Below the pieces are notes generated by a model that saw only the letters and a program-made list of their open reading frames with translations, did no database searches and had not been told where the DNA came from. The translations under genes were made by a program, and so were the position numbers. Positions 1-9,300 of a stretch of DNA of 21,833 nt are shown here, piece by piece. Within the stretch, counting starts at the first letter, position 1. Each line of letters begins with the position of its first letter. Source of the stretch: Conidiobolus incongruus B7586 (Eukaryota > Entomophthoromycota > Entomophthoromycetes > Entomophthorales > Conidiobolaceae); NCBI GenBank assembly GCA_000697335.1, contig JNEM01008893.1:1-21833 (forward strand). The letters are read 5' to 3'.

Positions 1-1084
1 AGTTTAATAAAACAAAAATATATTTTAGTAAATTTAATAAAAAAGCTAGATACTTTAAAAAAGATATAGAATTATTTAATGACTATTATTTTAATTTTAC
101 CTAAAAGTATAATAATAGGATAATTATTATTTAAGGATATATGTTATCTTTAGGTATAAAGTATTTTTATAAAATTAATAAGGGAATTAATATTAAAATA
201 TACTAAAATATTCTAAATAATAAATTAAAAAAAAACTATTAAATAATATAGGTTAAACAAATCTAATATTATTTTCTAATAAGATAATACTTTTTACTAT
301 ACTATAACTTTTACTATTAAATAACTTAAAAATAACAAGATAATAGTTATAAAGTAACTTTTTTAATTTTTTAACTTTAATCTAATTAAATATCTTTAAA
401 ATTAATTAAAAAAAGTTATTAAAGTTTTCCTTTTAATAAAAAATTTAAATTAACTTTAAAAATATATTTAAAAAGTATAAAACAAGATTAACTTTTTTTA
501 GTGTAAGAAGTTAATTGATTCTATACCCTATAAACTTAAAGAAGTTAAAAAAGTTAAAGGTAAATATACTAAGTTTTAATTTTTTTTATCACTAAAAACT
601 TATAAATTTATAACTTACTTTAGGTAAAATTTAAAGGTTTATATTTTAGCTAATTAATAACTAAATATCATTATTTAATGATATATATAATTAATAAATA
701 TAATAAATTTAATTATTTAATTTAAGTTTATTTTATTAAATATTAATCAAGTTATTAGTAAAAATATAAGTGTTTTTGATTTTATAACTCACTTTTGAAG
801 GTTAGTATATATAATAAAATTAATAATATGTTAAAAAAATCAAAAATTAAAAAATTTCCCATTTATTTAATTTTATAGTAATATAATTTAAAAATTTTAA
901 ATTTAATTTAGAAAAATAAATATTAATAAGTATTTATATAAATTGATTTAAATATATAAGTTATTATAATTAATTTCTATTAGTATTTAGAATATTCAAA
1001 GATAAATATATTAATGGTTTAAACATTGGTCAATAAATAACTAATAAACAACTTGTATAGTTTATTATTAATTTATTTTGCTTA
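1..1084. other. AT-rich intergenic stretch, no gene seen
   Basis: The first 600 bases are about 12-13% GC by eye. All frames are broken by frequent stops and I found no tRNA-like arms, tandem array or recognisable protein domain. A lysine-rich open stretch of about 30 codons near 500-590 on the plus strand could be a remnant of something older, but stretches of that kind are expected by chance in DNA this AT-rich, so I do not call it. Confidence 0.6.
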
Positions 1085-1103
1085 GAATTTTCAAGGAATA
1101 TTC
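1085..1103 (+). promoter_or_regulatory. Candidate heat-shock element (two GAAnnTTC modules)
   Basis: GAATTTTC (1085-1092) and GAATATTC (1096-1103) are two perfect GAAnnTTC palindromes three bases apart, the arrangement bound by trimeric heat-shock factor. A third GAA follows at 1105. They lie about 480 bp upstream of the Hsp20 start codon, which is farther than usual. Single GAAnnTTC sites are expected several times by chance in this window; the tight pairing upstream of an Hsp20 gene is what makes this one credible. Confidence 0.45.
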
Positions 1104-1524
1104 AGAATAATCTAGTCATTTCAAGTAACCTAACAATTGTAGCAAGTGTTGTGTTATTATATTAAGTTTTATAAATAAAGATCATAGTTAGAGAAGTACT
1201 CAAAATATAATTTAGTAAATTATTTATTAATCCTGCTCTTTAACATATTGGGACTATAGATTTTAGAACTTACTGTTGAGATGTTATAGCAGAATATCCA
1301 AAAGAAAAAAAAACTTCCTCTTCATCTTTGTCACTGTTGGGTTTAAATAATTGAATCAATGAATGATATGGGGTTTGGACAAAATCTAATCAAGAAAACA
1401 AAGAGAACAAAGAGTATCCTTCAATTATAAACTGACAAAGCCAGCTTAAAATAGAAATAATATTGGTTTAGCTATCAAACTGGAAGGGATGATTAATTTT
1501 GAAATACAACACAAGCATATCTGG

Positions 1525-1532
1525 TATAAATA
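1525..1532 (+). promoter_or_regulatory. TATA box of the left Hsp20 copy
   Basis: TATAAATA lies 48 bp upstream of the ATG at 1580, a normal distance for a short-leader stress gene. It supports starting translation at 1580 and not at any in-frame codon farther upstream, because those would fall in the promoter. The matching region of the right-hand copy lies beyond the window edge. Confidence 0.6.
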
Positions 1533-1564
1533 GTCATATCTCAATATTAAAAACACCCAAACGA

Positions 1565-2111
1565 AATAACAATTTTACCATGATTTACTACAAGGCCACC
1601 TACACTCCTTATAACAATCTTGTTCAGTTCTACACCACCCAAGTTTACAAATCCAACAAGCTTAGTGAACACCAATTTACAGTTCCCAGCTCAGATATTC
1701 TAGAATCCAAAGAAGCTTACAAAGTGAGAGTTTTATTGCCAGGTGTCCCTAAAGAAGCCATTGACATCAAATTCTCTGAAAATACTTTAACCATCATCAC
1801 CAACAATAATAAGTGATTCAGCTCGGATTGGGATAACGTGAGCAAGGGTACTAATGTAGAGAATGAATCAACATCCGAAAGAGGAACTACCCAGAAGAAA
1901 GATCAACCACCCAAGTATGAAGAATTTAAGCCACTTATCAGTCAAATTTCTTCCAAGCCATGTAAGGAGACAATTGAATTCTCTGAAAAGATTGACGAAG
2001 CACATATCATTGCAGAATGTCAGAATGGATTATTGACTCTGACACTATCCAAAGTTGCTAAGGATCGCAAAACTATTCAATTGGCATAATTGATTTGTTG
2101 AAGTTTGTATT
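1565..2111 (+). repeat. Left arm of a 547-bp inverted duplication
   Basis: This segment matches the reverse complement of 21287-21833 without gaps. I find two differences in 547 bases. One is synonymous (GCA against GCG in an alanine codon of the Hsp20 reading frame) and one is two bases past the TAA stop. Similarity ends abruptly 22 bp after the stop codon; beyond it the two flanks are unrelated. On the other side the match runs to the last base of the window, so its true length is unknown. Confidence 0.95.
1580..2089 (+). pseudogene. Hsp20 small heat-shock protein, left copy, interrupted by TGA
   Basis: The frame from ATG 1580 to TAA 2087-2089 encodes an alpha-crystallin-domain chaperone of about 169 codons, a normal Hsp20 length; such proteins assemble into oligomers that hold unfolding proteins in the cytosol. 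The N-terminal half of the domain has VRVLLPGVPKEAI and the beta strand ENTLTI. The second half has the typical IEFSEKIDEAHI and QNGLLTLTLSK. A single in-frame TGA at 1814-1816 separates them, just before a charged, variable linker (about residues 79-107), so ordinary translation gives a 78-residue fragment lacking the dimer-forming C-terminal half. The rest of the frame is clean, and the inverted copy has the same TGA. Either it is a pseudogene that broke before duplicating, or the stop is bypassed. AATAAA lies at 2168-2173. The family assignment is firm; its functional state is not. Confidence 0.8.
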
Positions 2112-2820
2112 CTTATTTTGCTTCTATTTAATTTTTTACTTATGTTTTTTATTACATATTAATTCATAATAAATATTTGAAGGTTTTATTTTATTAAGAA
2201 TTACTACAAAGTTTGTAATAACAATCAAAAACAAGTGCATTTAATTTAACATAGTTGATAATTATTAAAATTTTGAAATGTTATTGATATTTTAATAGAT
2301 CAATGAATGATAATTGTAGATGACTTAGAAAAACCATTGTCTAAGCTCTTGATTTCATTATCTTGAATATCACTAAATTAGTCAGTAATACTGTTATTTA
2401 TTTTCAACTCAAATATTTGATATAAAAGAATTGTATTCGAATAAAAATTTGATGATTTTTAAAAATATAATTTTAATGTTTTATAATACCAAAATGATAA
2501 TAAACAATGATAAAATTTTAGAATTTGGTAGAAATTCGAAATTTAATTAATATGACATCTAATTTGAAACAATGACAAATAACCCAAAGAATTCAATCAA
2601 CTAATCAATTTTAGTTTAATATCCCAATGGTTAAATCATTAGGTTGTCCAATTTCAAAAAATGGTATAAAAATGACAAAATCATCACTCAATATATTAAA
2701 TAGTTAATAATAACACTTAAAAACTATATTGGTATTGATAAAAGTGGCTGAAAATTGCCACTAATTTCGAAAAATTGGGAATGACATCACAAAATTTTTC
2801 TATATTCCAAAATATTTAAT
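2112..2820. other. Intergenic, 3' sides of Hsp20 and the methyltransferase gene
   Basis: The convergent 3' regions meet here. There is an AATAAA at 2168-2173 for the plus-strand gene. The core (about 2250-2800) is AT-rich and holds several scattered AATGACA words without a regular period. No gene, RNA or clear repeat is visible. Confidence 0.5.
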
Positions 2821-3804
2821 TTATTTTAATTTTTTGGCTAAAAAACCATTGACAGGTCTACCATCTTCAATCCAACCTATAGAATCGTCTATTAATTCGT
2901 AGCCCAATCCCTCAACAAAGTACTGCTTCAATTCGTTTAACTCAAGTCGATGCTCCTGTCCCTTGGGCGATTCATAGTCGACATTCGGCAAATTAACAAA
3001 GGTACAAATCAACAAAAATCCCCCAACATTGATCATGCTATGCACCATTGAAAAATGATCCCTGATCAAAAATCTTATTATAAGTACCAAATCAAATTTA
3101 TTATTACTATCAAATTCTCCATAAGATTTGTATATTTGGCCAGTATTCAAGTTCTTTAGAGTTTGATCTTTCATAAATTTGAAATATAGTAGTTGATGAA
3201 GTTGATCTTGAAGGTTTAAATTTTGGAAGAGTTGACCACATCTTTGTATAGAGCCTTTCCAACTATCTATACCAAAGCAGTGCCAATTGGGACTTTGTAA
3301 ACTTAGGTAGGCGAGATCCCTGCCACAGCCACATCCTAAGTCCATTACTTTCCAATTTTTATTACTATTTTCAGATAAAATAGCTTGAATAATATCTAAT
3401 TTCGATTTTAAATAAAAGTTTGGTTCAAATAATATATTGTTCTTAATATGGTTTAATTCTGTCAATAATCCCAATTGGTTGCAATTCTCCCAAAATTTGG
3501 CCGTAAATTGAAATTGATAGTTAATTTGCCAGCCTTTTTCCAAAAGTGTCAATAAGTAATCCAGTTGATTTGAGTCTGTATGGTCGATTAAGACACTGAA
3601 GGGCTGCCATTTGTTAGGCAATTCATTCCAACGTTCCCTCGCAGTTTCGATGGGTATCCAGGTTGAATATTTCACAAATAGGCTTGGCTTATTACTATTA
3701 ATAATTAGATTTGATCTCAAATCCAACAGTAGAGGGTTACCATCATTGGATTTAGACCACTCTTGAATATATTCCAAATCATCCGTTAAAGTAATCGTTG
3801 TCAT
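2821..3804 (-). CDS. Rhodanese-like / SAM-dependent methyltransferase fusion protein
   Basis: A 327-residue intronless protein. Residues about 22-100 look like a degenerate rhodanese domain: LLLDLRS near the start, then WIPIETARERWNELP, which matches the usual IP-x-L-x-x-R-x-x-ELP segment. The active-site loop (about 71-80, LIDHTDSNQL) has no cysteine, so sulfur transfer is unlikely. Residues about 125-327 form a class I methyltransferase: FEPNFYL at 127-133, motif I DLGCGCGRD at 155-163, the acidic FGID end of strand 2 at 177-180, and the strand-4 region FDLVLIIRFLIRDHF at 237-251. This two-domain arrangement occurs in fungal proteins related to TehB-type methyltransferases; the substrate is not evident. 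The start is the only ATG that keeps the rhodanese half. The gene is divergent from the YOP1-like gene. Confidence 0.8.
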   Translation of the reverse strand: MTTITLTDDLEYIQEWSKSNDGNPLLLDLRSNLIINSNKPSLFVKYSTWIPIETARERWNELPNKWQPFSVLIDHTDSNQLDYLLTLLEKGWQINYQFQFTAKFWENCNQLGLLTELNHIKNNILFEPNFYLKSKLDIIQAILSENSNKNWKVMDLGCGCGRDLAYLSLQSPNWHCFGIDSWKGSIQRCGQLFQNLNLQDQLHQLLYFKFMKDQTLKNLNTGQIYKSYGEFDSNNKFDLVLIIRFLIRDHFSMVHSMINVGGFLLICTFVNLPNVDYESPKGQEHRLELNELKQYFVEGLGYELIDDSIGWIEDGRPVNGFLAKKLK

Positions 3805-4059
3805 AGTGATGTAAACACTCTACTATTTCATAACCAATTATTTAATTGTTCAGGGAAAAATTGATAGGCATGAGGAATTACATGGACAAACCATCAAGGA
3901 GAAAATTTATGGGATGAAAAATAACCAATTATCATATGATTCATTTATTTAGCATTTATTTAATAGTCCTAAAACCCATAACTGAATTCAATAACATCAC
4001 CAACTACTTGTCTTTCTATTCTTAAAAACCCCTTAACCTTAAATAAAAATCAAATAATA
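3805..4059. promoter_or_regulatory. Shared divergent promoter region
   Basis: The start codons of the methyltransferase gene (minus) and the YOP1-like gene (plus) are 255 bp apart, so both promoters must lie here. No canonical TATA box stands out in either direction; AAATAAAAA sits about 20 bp upstream of the plus-strand ATG. Calling it a promoter rests on gene orientation, not on a recognised motif. Confidence 0.5.
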
Positions 4060-4872
4060 ATGAAATATAACGAGACGATAACAAAAGAGAATCCAATAAC
4101 ATATGAAGGTACCAATAAATTACAATTAACGGATTTAATAAGTTCAGAATTAAAACTAATCCTGATGGGTGTATATTACCAACTCAAACTAAAATCATTA
4201 GAATACGACCAACGTCATAGTAAAAGCACATTGAATCAATACTTCAGAAGATTCGGTATCACTCCCAGTATTTTACTATGTTTGAAGACTTTAATGACGG
4301 TTTACTTTATAAAAAAGCTGAATAATTACTCCAAACGAGCTTGTTTTACACTGGTGGGTACGGTTTATCCTCTGTATAATACGCTAAAATATTGCTTGAT
4401 ACCAGACTCTTGGCAACAGAGTCAGTGGCTTTCCTATTGGTGTATATTTGCTAGTCTTAATTTATTAAATTTGAATGTGGAACTCATTCAACACTTCTTT
4501 CCAATGTATCACTGGGTGCAGTTAATTGGACTTTATTGGTTCCAGAGTTATAATGATATGGGAGAACTCAGAATTTACCAATTGGTCAAGCAGTTCCCAA
4601 AGCTAATAGTGATGAATCAGGGGGAGTACAAATTGAACAGTATTGAACAAATTGGAGGTGATTACTACTATTTAAATCATCGTAGGGATAGCGATATTGA
4701 GAGTGAATCGGCTGCGAGTGCCAGGATCAGGTCGCCAATTCGTCCACCTTCCAGCTTATCGCAGGGTACTTTGGACAGTTCGCAATTTAATCAGCACCAG
4801 CATACCCATACCAACCACGAGGATGACGATCATCATCTTGATGCGAGTATATGGGATTCCGAACATAACTAA
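4060..4872 (+). CDS. YOP1/REEP-like (TB2/DP1/HVA22 family) membrane protein
   Basis: A 270-residue intronless protein. Residues about 93-182 match the TB2/DP1/HVA22 domain: a membrane segment with GTVYPLYNTLKYC (100-112), the hallmark QWLSYW (122-127) and the hydrophobic FFPMYHWVQLIGLYWFQS run (146-163). Proteins of this family use hairpin segments to curve the tubular endoplasmic reticulum and interact with reticulons. A further hydrophobic stretch lies at about 67-88. The N terminus is longer than in yeast Yop1. The C-terminal tail from about 205 is serine-rich and ends in a His/Asp cluster (about 244-262: NQHQHTHTNHEDDDHHLD), which is unusual and may bind metal. AATAAA follows at 4917-4922. 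The match is to the family; whether it is the YOP1 orthologue or a paralogue cannot be told. Confidence 0.8.
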   Translation: MKYNETITKENPITYEGTNKLQLTDLISSELKLILMGVYYQLKLKSLEYDQRHSKSTLNQYFRRFGITPSILLCLKTLMTVYFIKKLNNYSKRACFTLVGTVYPLYNTLKYCLIPDSWQQSQWLSYWCIFASLNLLNLNVELIQHFFPMYHWVQLIGLYWFQSYNDMGELRIYQLVKQFPKLIVMNQGEYKLNSIEQIGGDYYYLNHRRDSDIESESAASARIRSPIRPPSSLSQGTLDSSQFNQHQHTHTNHEDDDHHLDASIWDSEHN

Positions 4873-4943
4873 ACTCCCAAACTTTTATTTAACTTAATTT
4901 ACAGCAGTAAATATTCAATAAACCCTAATAAATTATCCCATAA

Positions 4944-5704
4944 ATGAATAAGCATCCATTTGATATAAATTCTATCCACCTTGCAATTTCTCCATCAACT
5001 GATAAGATGACTTCAATCAAAAAATATTAATTAATATTAATCAATATTCAATTCCAATAGCGTTCAACTATAGAAATCTACAATCAGCACCAATTGATTA
5101 ATTGGCCTAATAGGCATTTTCCAGAAGTAATATTATTTTAATTTATAACTAATAGTGATATAGATCATATGTACATATAAATAGGAGTTAGTAAAGCATG
5201 GAAATCAACCTTAATTAACAAGTTTACGGATACGAAAATTTGTAAAACTCAAAATACCTGTATGATTATATATAGATTCAAAATAATGCAATATAATTGA
5301 TGATTTTTCAGGGAAATACCAAAAAACTGAAACTGATAAGTCTCAACAAACAGCTTTTACTGATAGATTCACCAGGGTATGGCTACAAATCCCATCAAGA
5401 GTAGGGAGAATTGATCAACCACTGCTTTCAAGGAAGTTGAAAATTAAAACAAATTCATATATTAATTAAAAGTAAACGAGAACTAAATCAAATTGATGAA
5501 TTGATGCTCCAAACCCTGACCTCATAAATTTCCTGTTCAGTTAGTACTAATGTGGACAAGTATCCAACGTATAAGTTGGATGAGGTTAATATTGTTGAAT
5601 TAGTGAATGGCACCAATTGGAAATTGGTACAATCTATATGTAATAAGACTGTTATAATAACCAGTAGGAACGAAGATCAAGGAGGGATAGAAAAACCAAA
5701 ATAA
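4944..5704 (+). pseudogene. Decayed-looking gene of unknown family, interrupted by TAA/TAG
   Basis: Coding-like sequence with better GC than its surroundings. From ATG 4944 one frame runs to 5259 and is broken only by TAA at 5028, TAG at 5058, TAA at 5139 and TAA at 5178; it contains RSTIEIYNQHQLINWPNR (5061-5114) and KAWKSTLINKFTDTKIC (5193-5243). A good 52-nt intron (5260-5311, GTATGA to TTTTTCAG) joins it in phase to a block with DRFTRVWLQIPSRVGRIDQP (5362-5421). A 37-nt GT-AG gap at 5436-5472 would then connect in phase to a third block, interrupted by TAA at 5525 and reading YPTYKLDEVNIVELVNGTNW to a TAA at 5702. I do not recognise the family. It overlaps the 3' end of the minus-strand relic by 28 bp. 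The simplest reading is a pseudogene; the TAA/TAG-only pattern is discussed in the findings. Confidence 0.45.
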
Positions 5705-6190
5705 AGTATACTAAAACAACTATAGAAATTTATTACAATAAACCCTATAATAGATATCCCTTCATTCAAACACTTATACAACGCATTCTGAAATCCTTTA
5801 AATTCCTTTTTAAATCCCAACAAATATTTCAATCTATTGAGTTTCTCCACTGAATCCCTATAATTCATAATATTCACTGGATTATTGTTAGGCAGTATTT
5901 TTTTTCTCATTAAATATGACTAATTCTTCAATAGTTTTAACGATACTTTGAGTGCCCACTTCAATTTCCTATTCGTCTTGGAAATTTTAGTAAATATCAT
6001 TGTCTTCGATTTTGGCGTTGGTTAACTGTGTACTATCTTTGCTAGGAATTAGAACGTCGTAAAAACTGTCGAGAAGTTAGTTCAAACGTTGATGAAGTTC
6101 TTGCTCTAGCGGCGATTGATTCTCATCGGGGATTGAAAGATCGTCATTAGAGTGCTATTGATTGTATTTGGATCTGTAAATGCTAATCAT
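5677..6190 (-). pseudogene. MED22-like (Mediator head subunit) relic
   Basis: From ATG 6188-6190 the minus strand reads a coding-like, comparatively GC-rich sequence. Four stops interrupt it: TAG, TAA, TAA, TAG at codons 12, 38, 67 and 73. Between them are RLNxLLDSFYDVL and NAKIEDNDIY (compare AKIED in animal MED22), then VGTQSIVKTIEELVIFNEK, which matches the conserved helix of MED22/Srb6. At a run of eight A bases (5898-5905) the homology moves to another frame, which continues KKILPNNNPVNIMNYRDSVE and KLNRLKYLLGFKKEF to TGA 5677-5679. The 3' portion past about 5770 is hydrophobic and may not belong to the gene. MED22 is a small essential subunit of the Mediator head module, so an intact copy is expected elsewhere in the genome. 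The resemblance was recognised from memory, without an alignment. Confidence 0.5.
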
Positions 6191-6391
6191 TTTCGGTTAT
6201 TATTGACTTGATTATGGAATGACTGGATTTCTAATAAAATAAATAGTATAATAAATAAATATAAAATTATGGGATTTATTCATTATTCTATTTATATTTT
6301 TAATATTCAATCAGAAAATCAATTAATATATATATTATGTAATTAATATAGATTAATGTCTTAAATTTATTAACTAATAAAAAACATTGAA
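6191..6391. other. Short intergenic spacer
   Basis: AT-rich spacer between the start of the MED22-like relic and the stop codon of the TFIIIC gene, both on the minus strand. It must hold the 3' end of the TFIIIC transcript: reading the minus strand, TTTTTTATTAG and several AATAAA-like words follow the stop. No separate gene is visible. Confidence 0.5.
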
Positions 6392-9300
6392 TTATTTAAT
6401 CTTACAAAATTTGGAATAACATTGGCGATTGGGCCAATAACTCGTTACTAAACCATCCATCTCTGAAATCTTCAGATTACCAAGGTCCATCTCAATTGGC
6501 TTGAAGATACGAGTCTTGGAAAACAATGTAGGCTTCTGGGGCTGGTTGAAACATTTGGGATAAATCGCTTCATTTTGCACCAGATAGTCCAAGAGCTCGC
6601 CAATCTCGATGGGTGTGAGTGCACCCTCGAGTTTGCGGACGAGGTTGGATTTCGTGATACCTGGCTTACGAATGATGGTGCGGAGGACTAAGTCCATCAT
6701 GGTGAGGTACATTTCATTGTTGAGGTCGCCGTTCAAATCGATCCAGATGCGAGGACTTACGTATTTAATGTCCGAACTGGAGGTGGAGGGGGAAGGAAGG
6801 TCGTAATTGCTGGCTTGGTAAATGTCTTGGGCATTTCCGGAATACGATAATAATGAGCTAGAATTTAAGCTGACTTTCCAGTGGTGAGCGTGCTTTGGTA
6901 GGATCCAACGTTTGACGTCTAGACCCACCTGTTCAGCATATTGGTTGCATTTTAGAATATCGAGATAGCGTTGGAATTGGTACCAAGTGAGATGAGGGAA
7001 CACGCGAGCCAAATGCATTTCAGGGAAGCCCATACTCTTCGACTCAGAAATCAGTTTAATCAATTTACAGATTATATCCTGTTCCTCTTGGGAATAAGAT
7101 TTCAGCCATGAGATTTCAGAATTCATTGGTTCCGATTGAATATCACTCTTGGAGTCTTGTTTCGAGAGTTTCTGTTTTTTGGACTGACTCTCTTCCTCTT
7201 CAAGCCTGTGTTTTGTTGGCATATCTTCTACCAATCGATTCTGCGATGACAAAGCTTCAAAACTGTTTTTGAAATGTAATTTGATTTCAAATTCTACGGA
7301 ATCATAACTCTGCTTGCGAGCTCTGGCGGATTCGCACGAGAATTCAGTCTTGGGATTAAGCTGGCCGACTAGTTGCACATGATCAGATGCCAATATATCT
7401 AATAGGGTCATCATACCCGCAGACGAAATGAAAGGTGAGAGTGTAAATTTAGTCTGAGGGTTTTGAGCATGATACTGAACCAACTGCTGAAGATAAAATC
7501 CCGCCTGTCGCAAAATACCAGGCTGGTAAGGTCCCATAACGATGAGGAGGAAGCGATCAGACATGTGGAGAGAGCGGCCGGGAATGACACGATTGAGGAA
7601 CATATTATTTTTAGCGACGCTATTCCCTTCAGAAACTGCGGTTTTTCGCTTGGTGATGACACCCATCTGATTAAGCATATTTAAGACTTTCACAAGGGTT
7701 TTTTCAGTAAAGTTTTGTAGCAATTCTTGGGCTAATGACTGGTTGTAGACATTGTCGGAACTGAATAAAATCATCTTGATAAGGCCCGATAGGACATGCT
7801 CCTGAGGATTCACTTTGTATACAGCATTGACTTTGGGCGATTGGTGGGTGGGATAAATAAGGTTGAGAGAAGGGTCATCGAGTGTGATGAAATTGAATCG
7901 ACACGTTTGATTGATAACAAAGGAAAGAAGAGCGCGAGATTTGATAGAATTTTTAACATCATAACGATCTTCAAAAAAATCTACTACATCGTGAGAGTAT
8001 TCGAGATGTCCTTTGTACGCTACAATGATTTTTGAAATTGGAGTTTGACAAATCTGATCCAAAGTACTTTGATCAGCTGAAGACAGATCTAAAACACCTG
8101 TGGTAGCAAGAGAGACATGTGGAAGTAAATAGTAATGATGACTCTGGATAGATAAATTAACATTAGATTTGGCAGTAGCATAAAAGAGCTCAGGAATTTG
8201 GTGATAATTCTTGGGAAGATGGAAAGTGGTAATCGATTTCTGAGATTGATGCTCTTCAGTCTTAGGAGTATCTCCCTCTTCGATTCCTGGGACATAATGC
8301 TTCTCGAAATATTCCAACTGCTCCTTTAGGTTATATTTGGCATGTGGAATGTGATCAGGCAAGTAGGAGTACGGATCTAATGGATTGGGATTCGATGGTG
8401 TAAGTATTTGATAGCCACCATTAGAATCATAAAGCTTCTCAACAAGAGCACCAGTACGAATAGCCTCCGGGTACAATTCCTTCCATTGGGCTTTCATATG
8501 AGCCAATTTCAAACCCACCATTGGCTGTTTTGACAGTGTAGAAACTCTTCTACGACAAAATTCCCGATGAGTATTGGGAAATAGATCTAAAGTACCAATC
8601 CAACGAATAACATTATCTCTATAGGCACGAAATTTCAAAATAGTATAAACAAGAAGAATTTGGAAGTCGTAGTCGTGGCAAGCTTTGACTCTAGTCTTGT
8701 GTTGTTCATATTGTGATTTGTGATTCACAATATTGGATGGGAGGACAACCTGTGAGTGGAACCCCTCTTCATCCGGGATAAAAGGAGCTTCACCATCCAT
8801 ATCAAGATTGAGATGGTTTTTGCTGACCATAGCCAATTTCATAGCTCTTGAATGCATAGGCACCTTTCCACCTCTACCAGCTCGGTCGAAATTGTCTACC
8901 TCTTTGCTAACTTTTGCCATTCGAACATTCCGTACAGTCTTGGTAGAATCACTCTGCTTTTTATCCTTATGGTCCTGGCGAATTTTCTTGAAGTATTGCG
9001 TAACGTGGAATAATGATAACCCTGATGATGTAGCAATATATTGACACTTGTTAATATCGTTCAAAGGAGTGAGGCCTCTCTTGCGATCGACGAACGATTC
9101 CAAAAATTTACGCTGTTCGGCGGAGTGACTGTGGCAGATCTTCCAGTGATGAGTATTTCGAATAATACTGATGGGTTGAATCACTCGGAAATACTTGGTC
9201 AATCTCGACTTTTCTAATCGCGTTTCGACTTCAGCTACCTCGGGCGGCAGAGACACGTTGTTTTCGATGGTTTTAGAATTGCGAGTAGCTATACGTTCAA

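Noticed and set aside
1-1000. A degraded transposable element at the left edge
   Set aside because: GC is no lower than in other gaps of this window, and no terminal repeats, target-site duplications or recognisable domain remain.
1499-1579. Upstream extension of the Hsp20 frame beginning at a TTG codon
   Set aside because: It overlaps the TATAAATA box, starts at a non-ATG codon and adds nothing Hsp20-like; ATG 1580 is the better start.
1813-1859. A 47-nt GT-AG intron with a TACTAAT branch removing the Hsp20 TGA
   Set aside because: The splice signals are good and the length typical, but removal of 47 nt shifts the frame to a TGA two codons later, so it does not rescue the protein.
2479-2751. 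Long open reading on the plus strand if TAA and TAG are read as Gln
   Set aside because: In DNA of about 20% GC, TGA alone is expected only about once per 55-60 codons, so such stretches arise by chance. The residues are mostly Asn, Ile and Lys, and no domain is visible.
4944-6190. Genome-wide UAR=Gln genetic code
   Set aside because: The long TFIIIC frame contains no UAR, and the GH16, EED-like and YOP1-like genes end naturally at TAG or TAA after their family-typical C termini.
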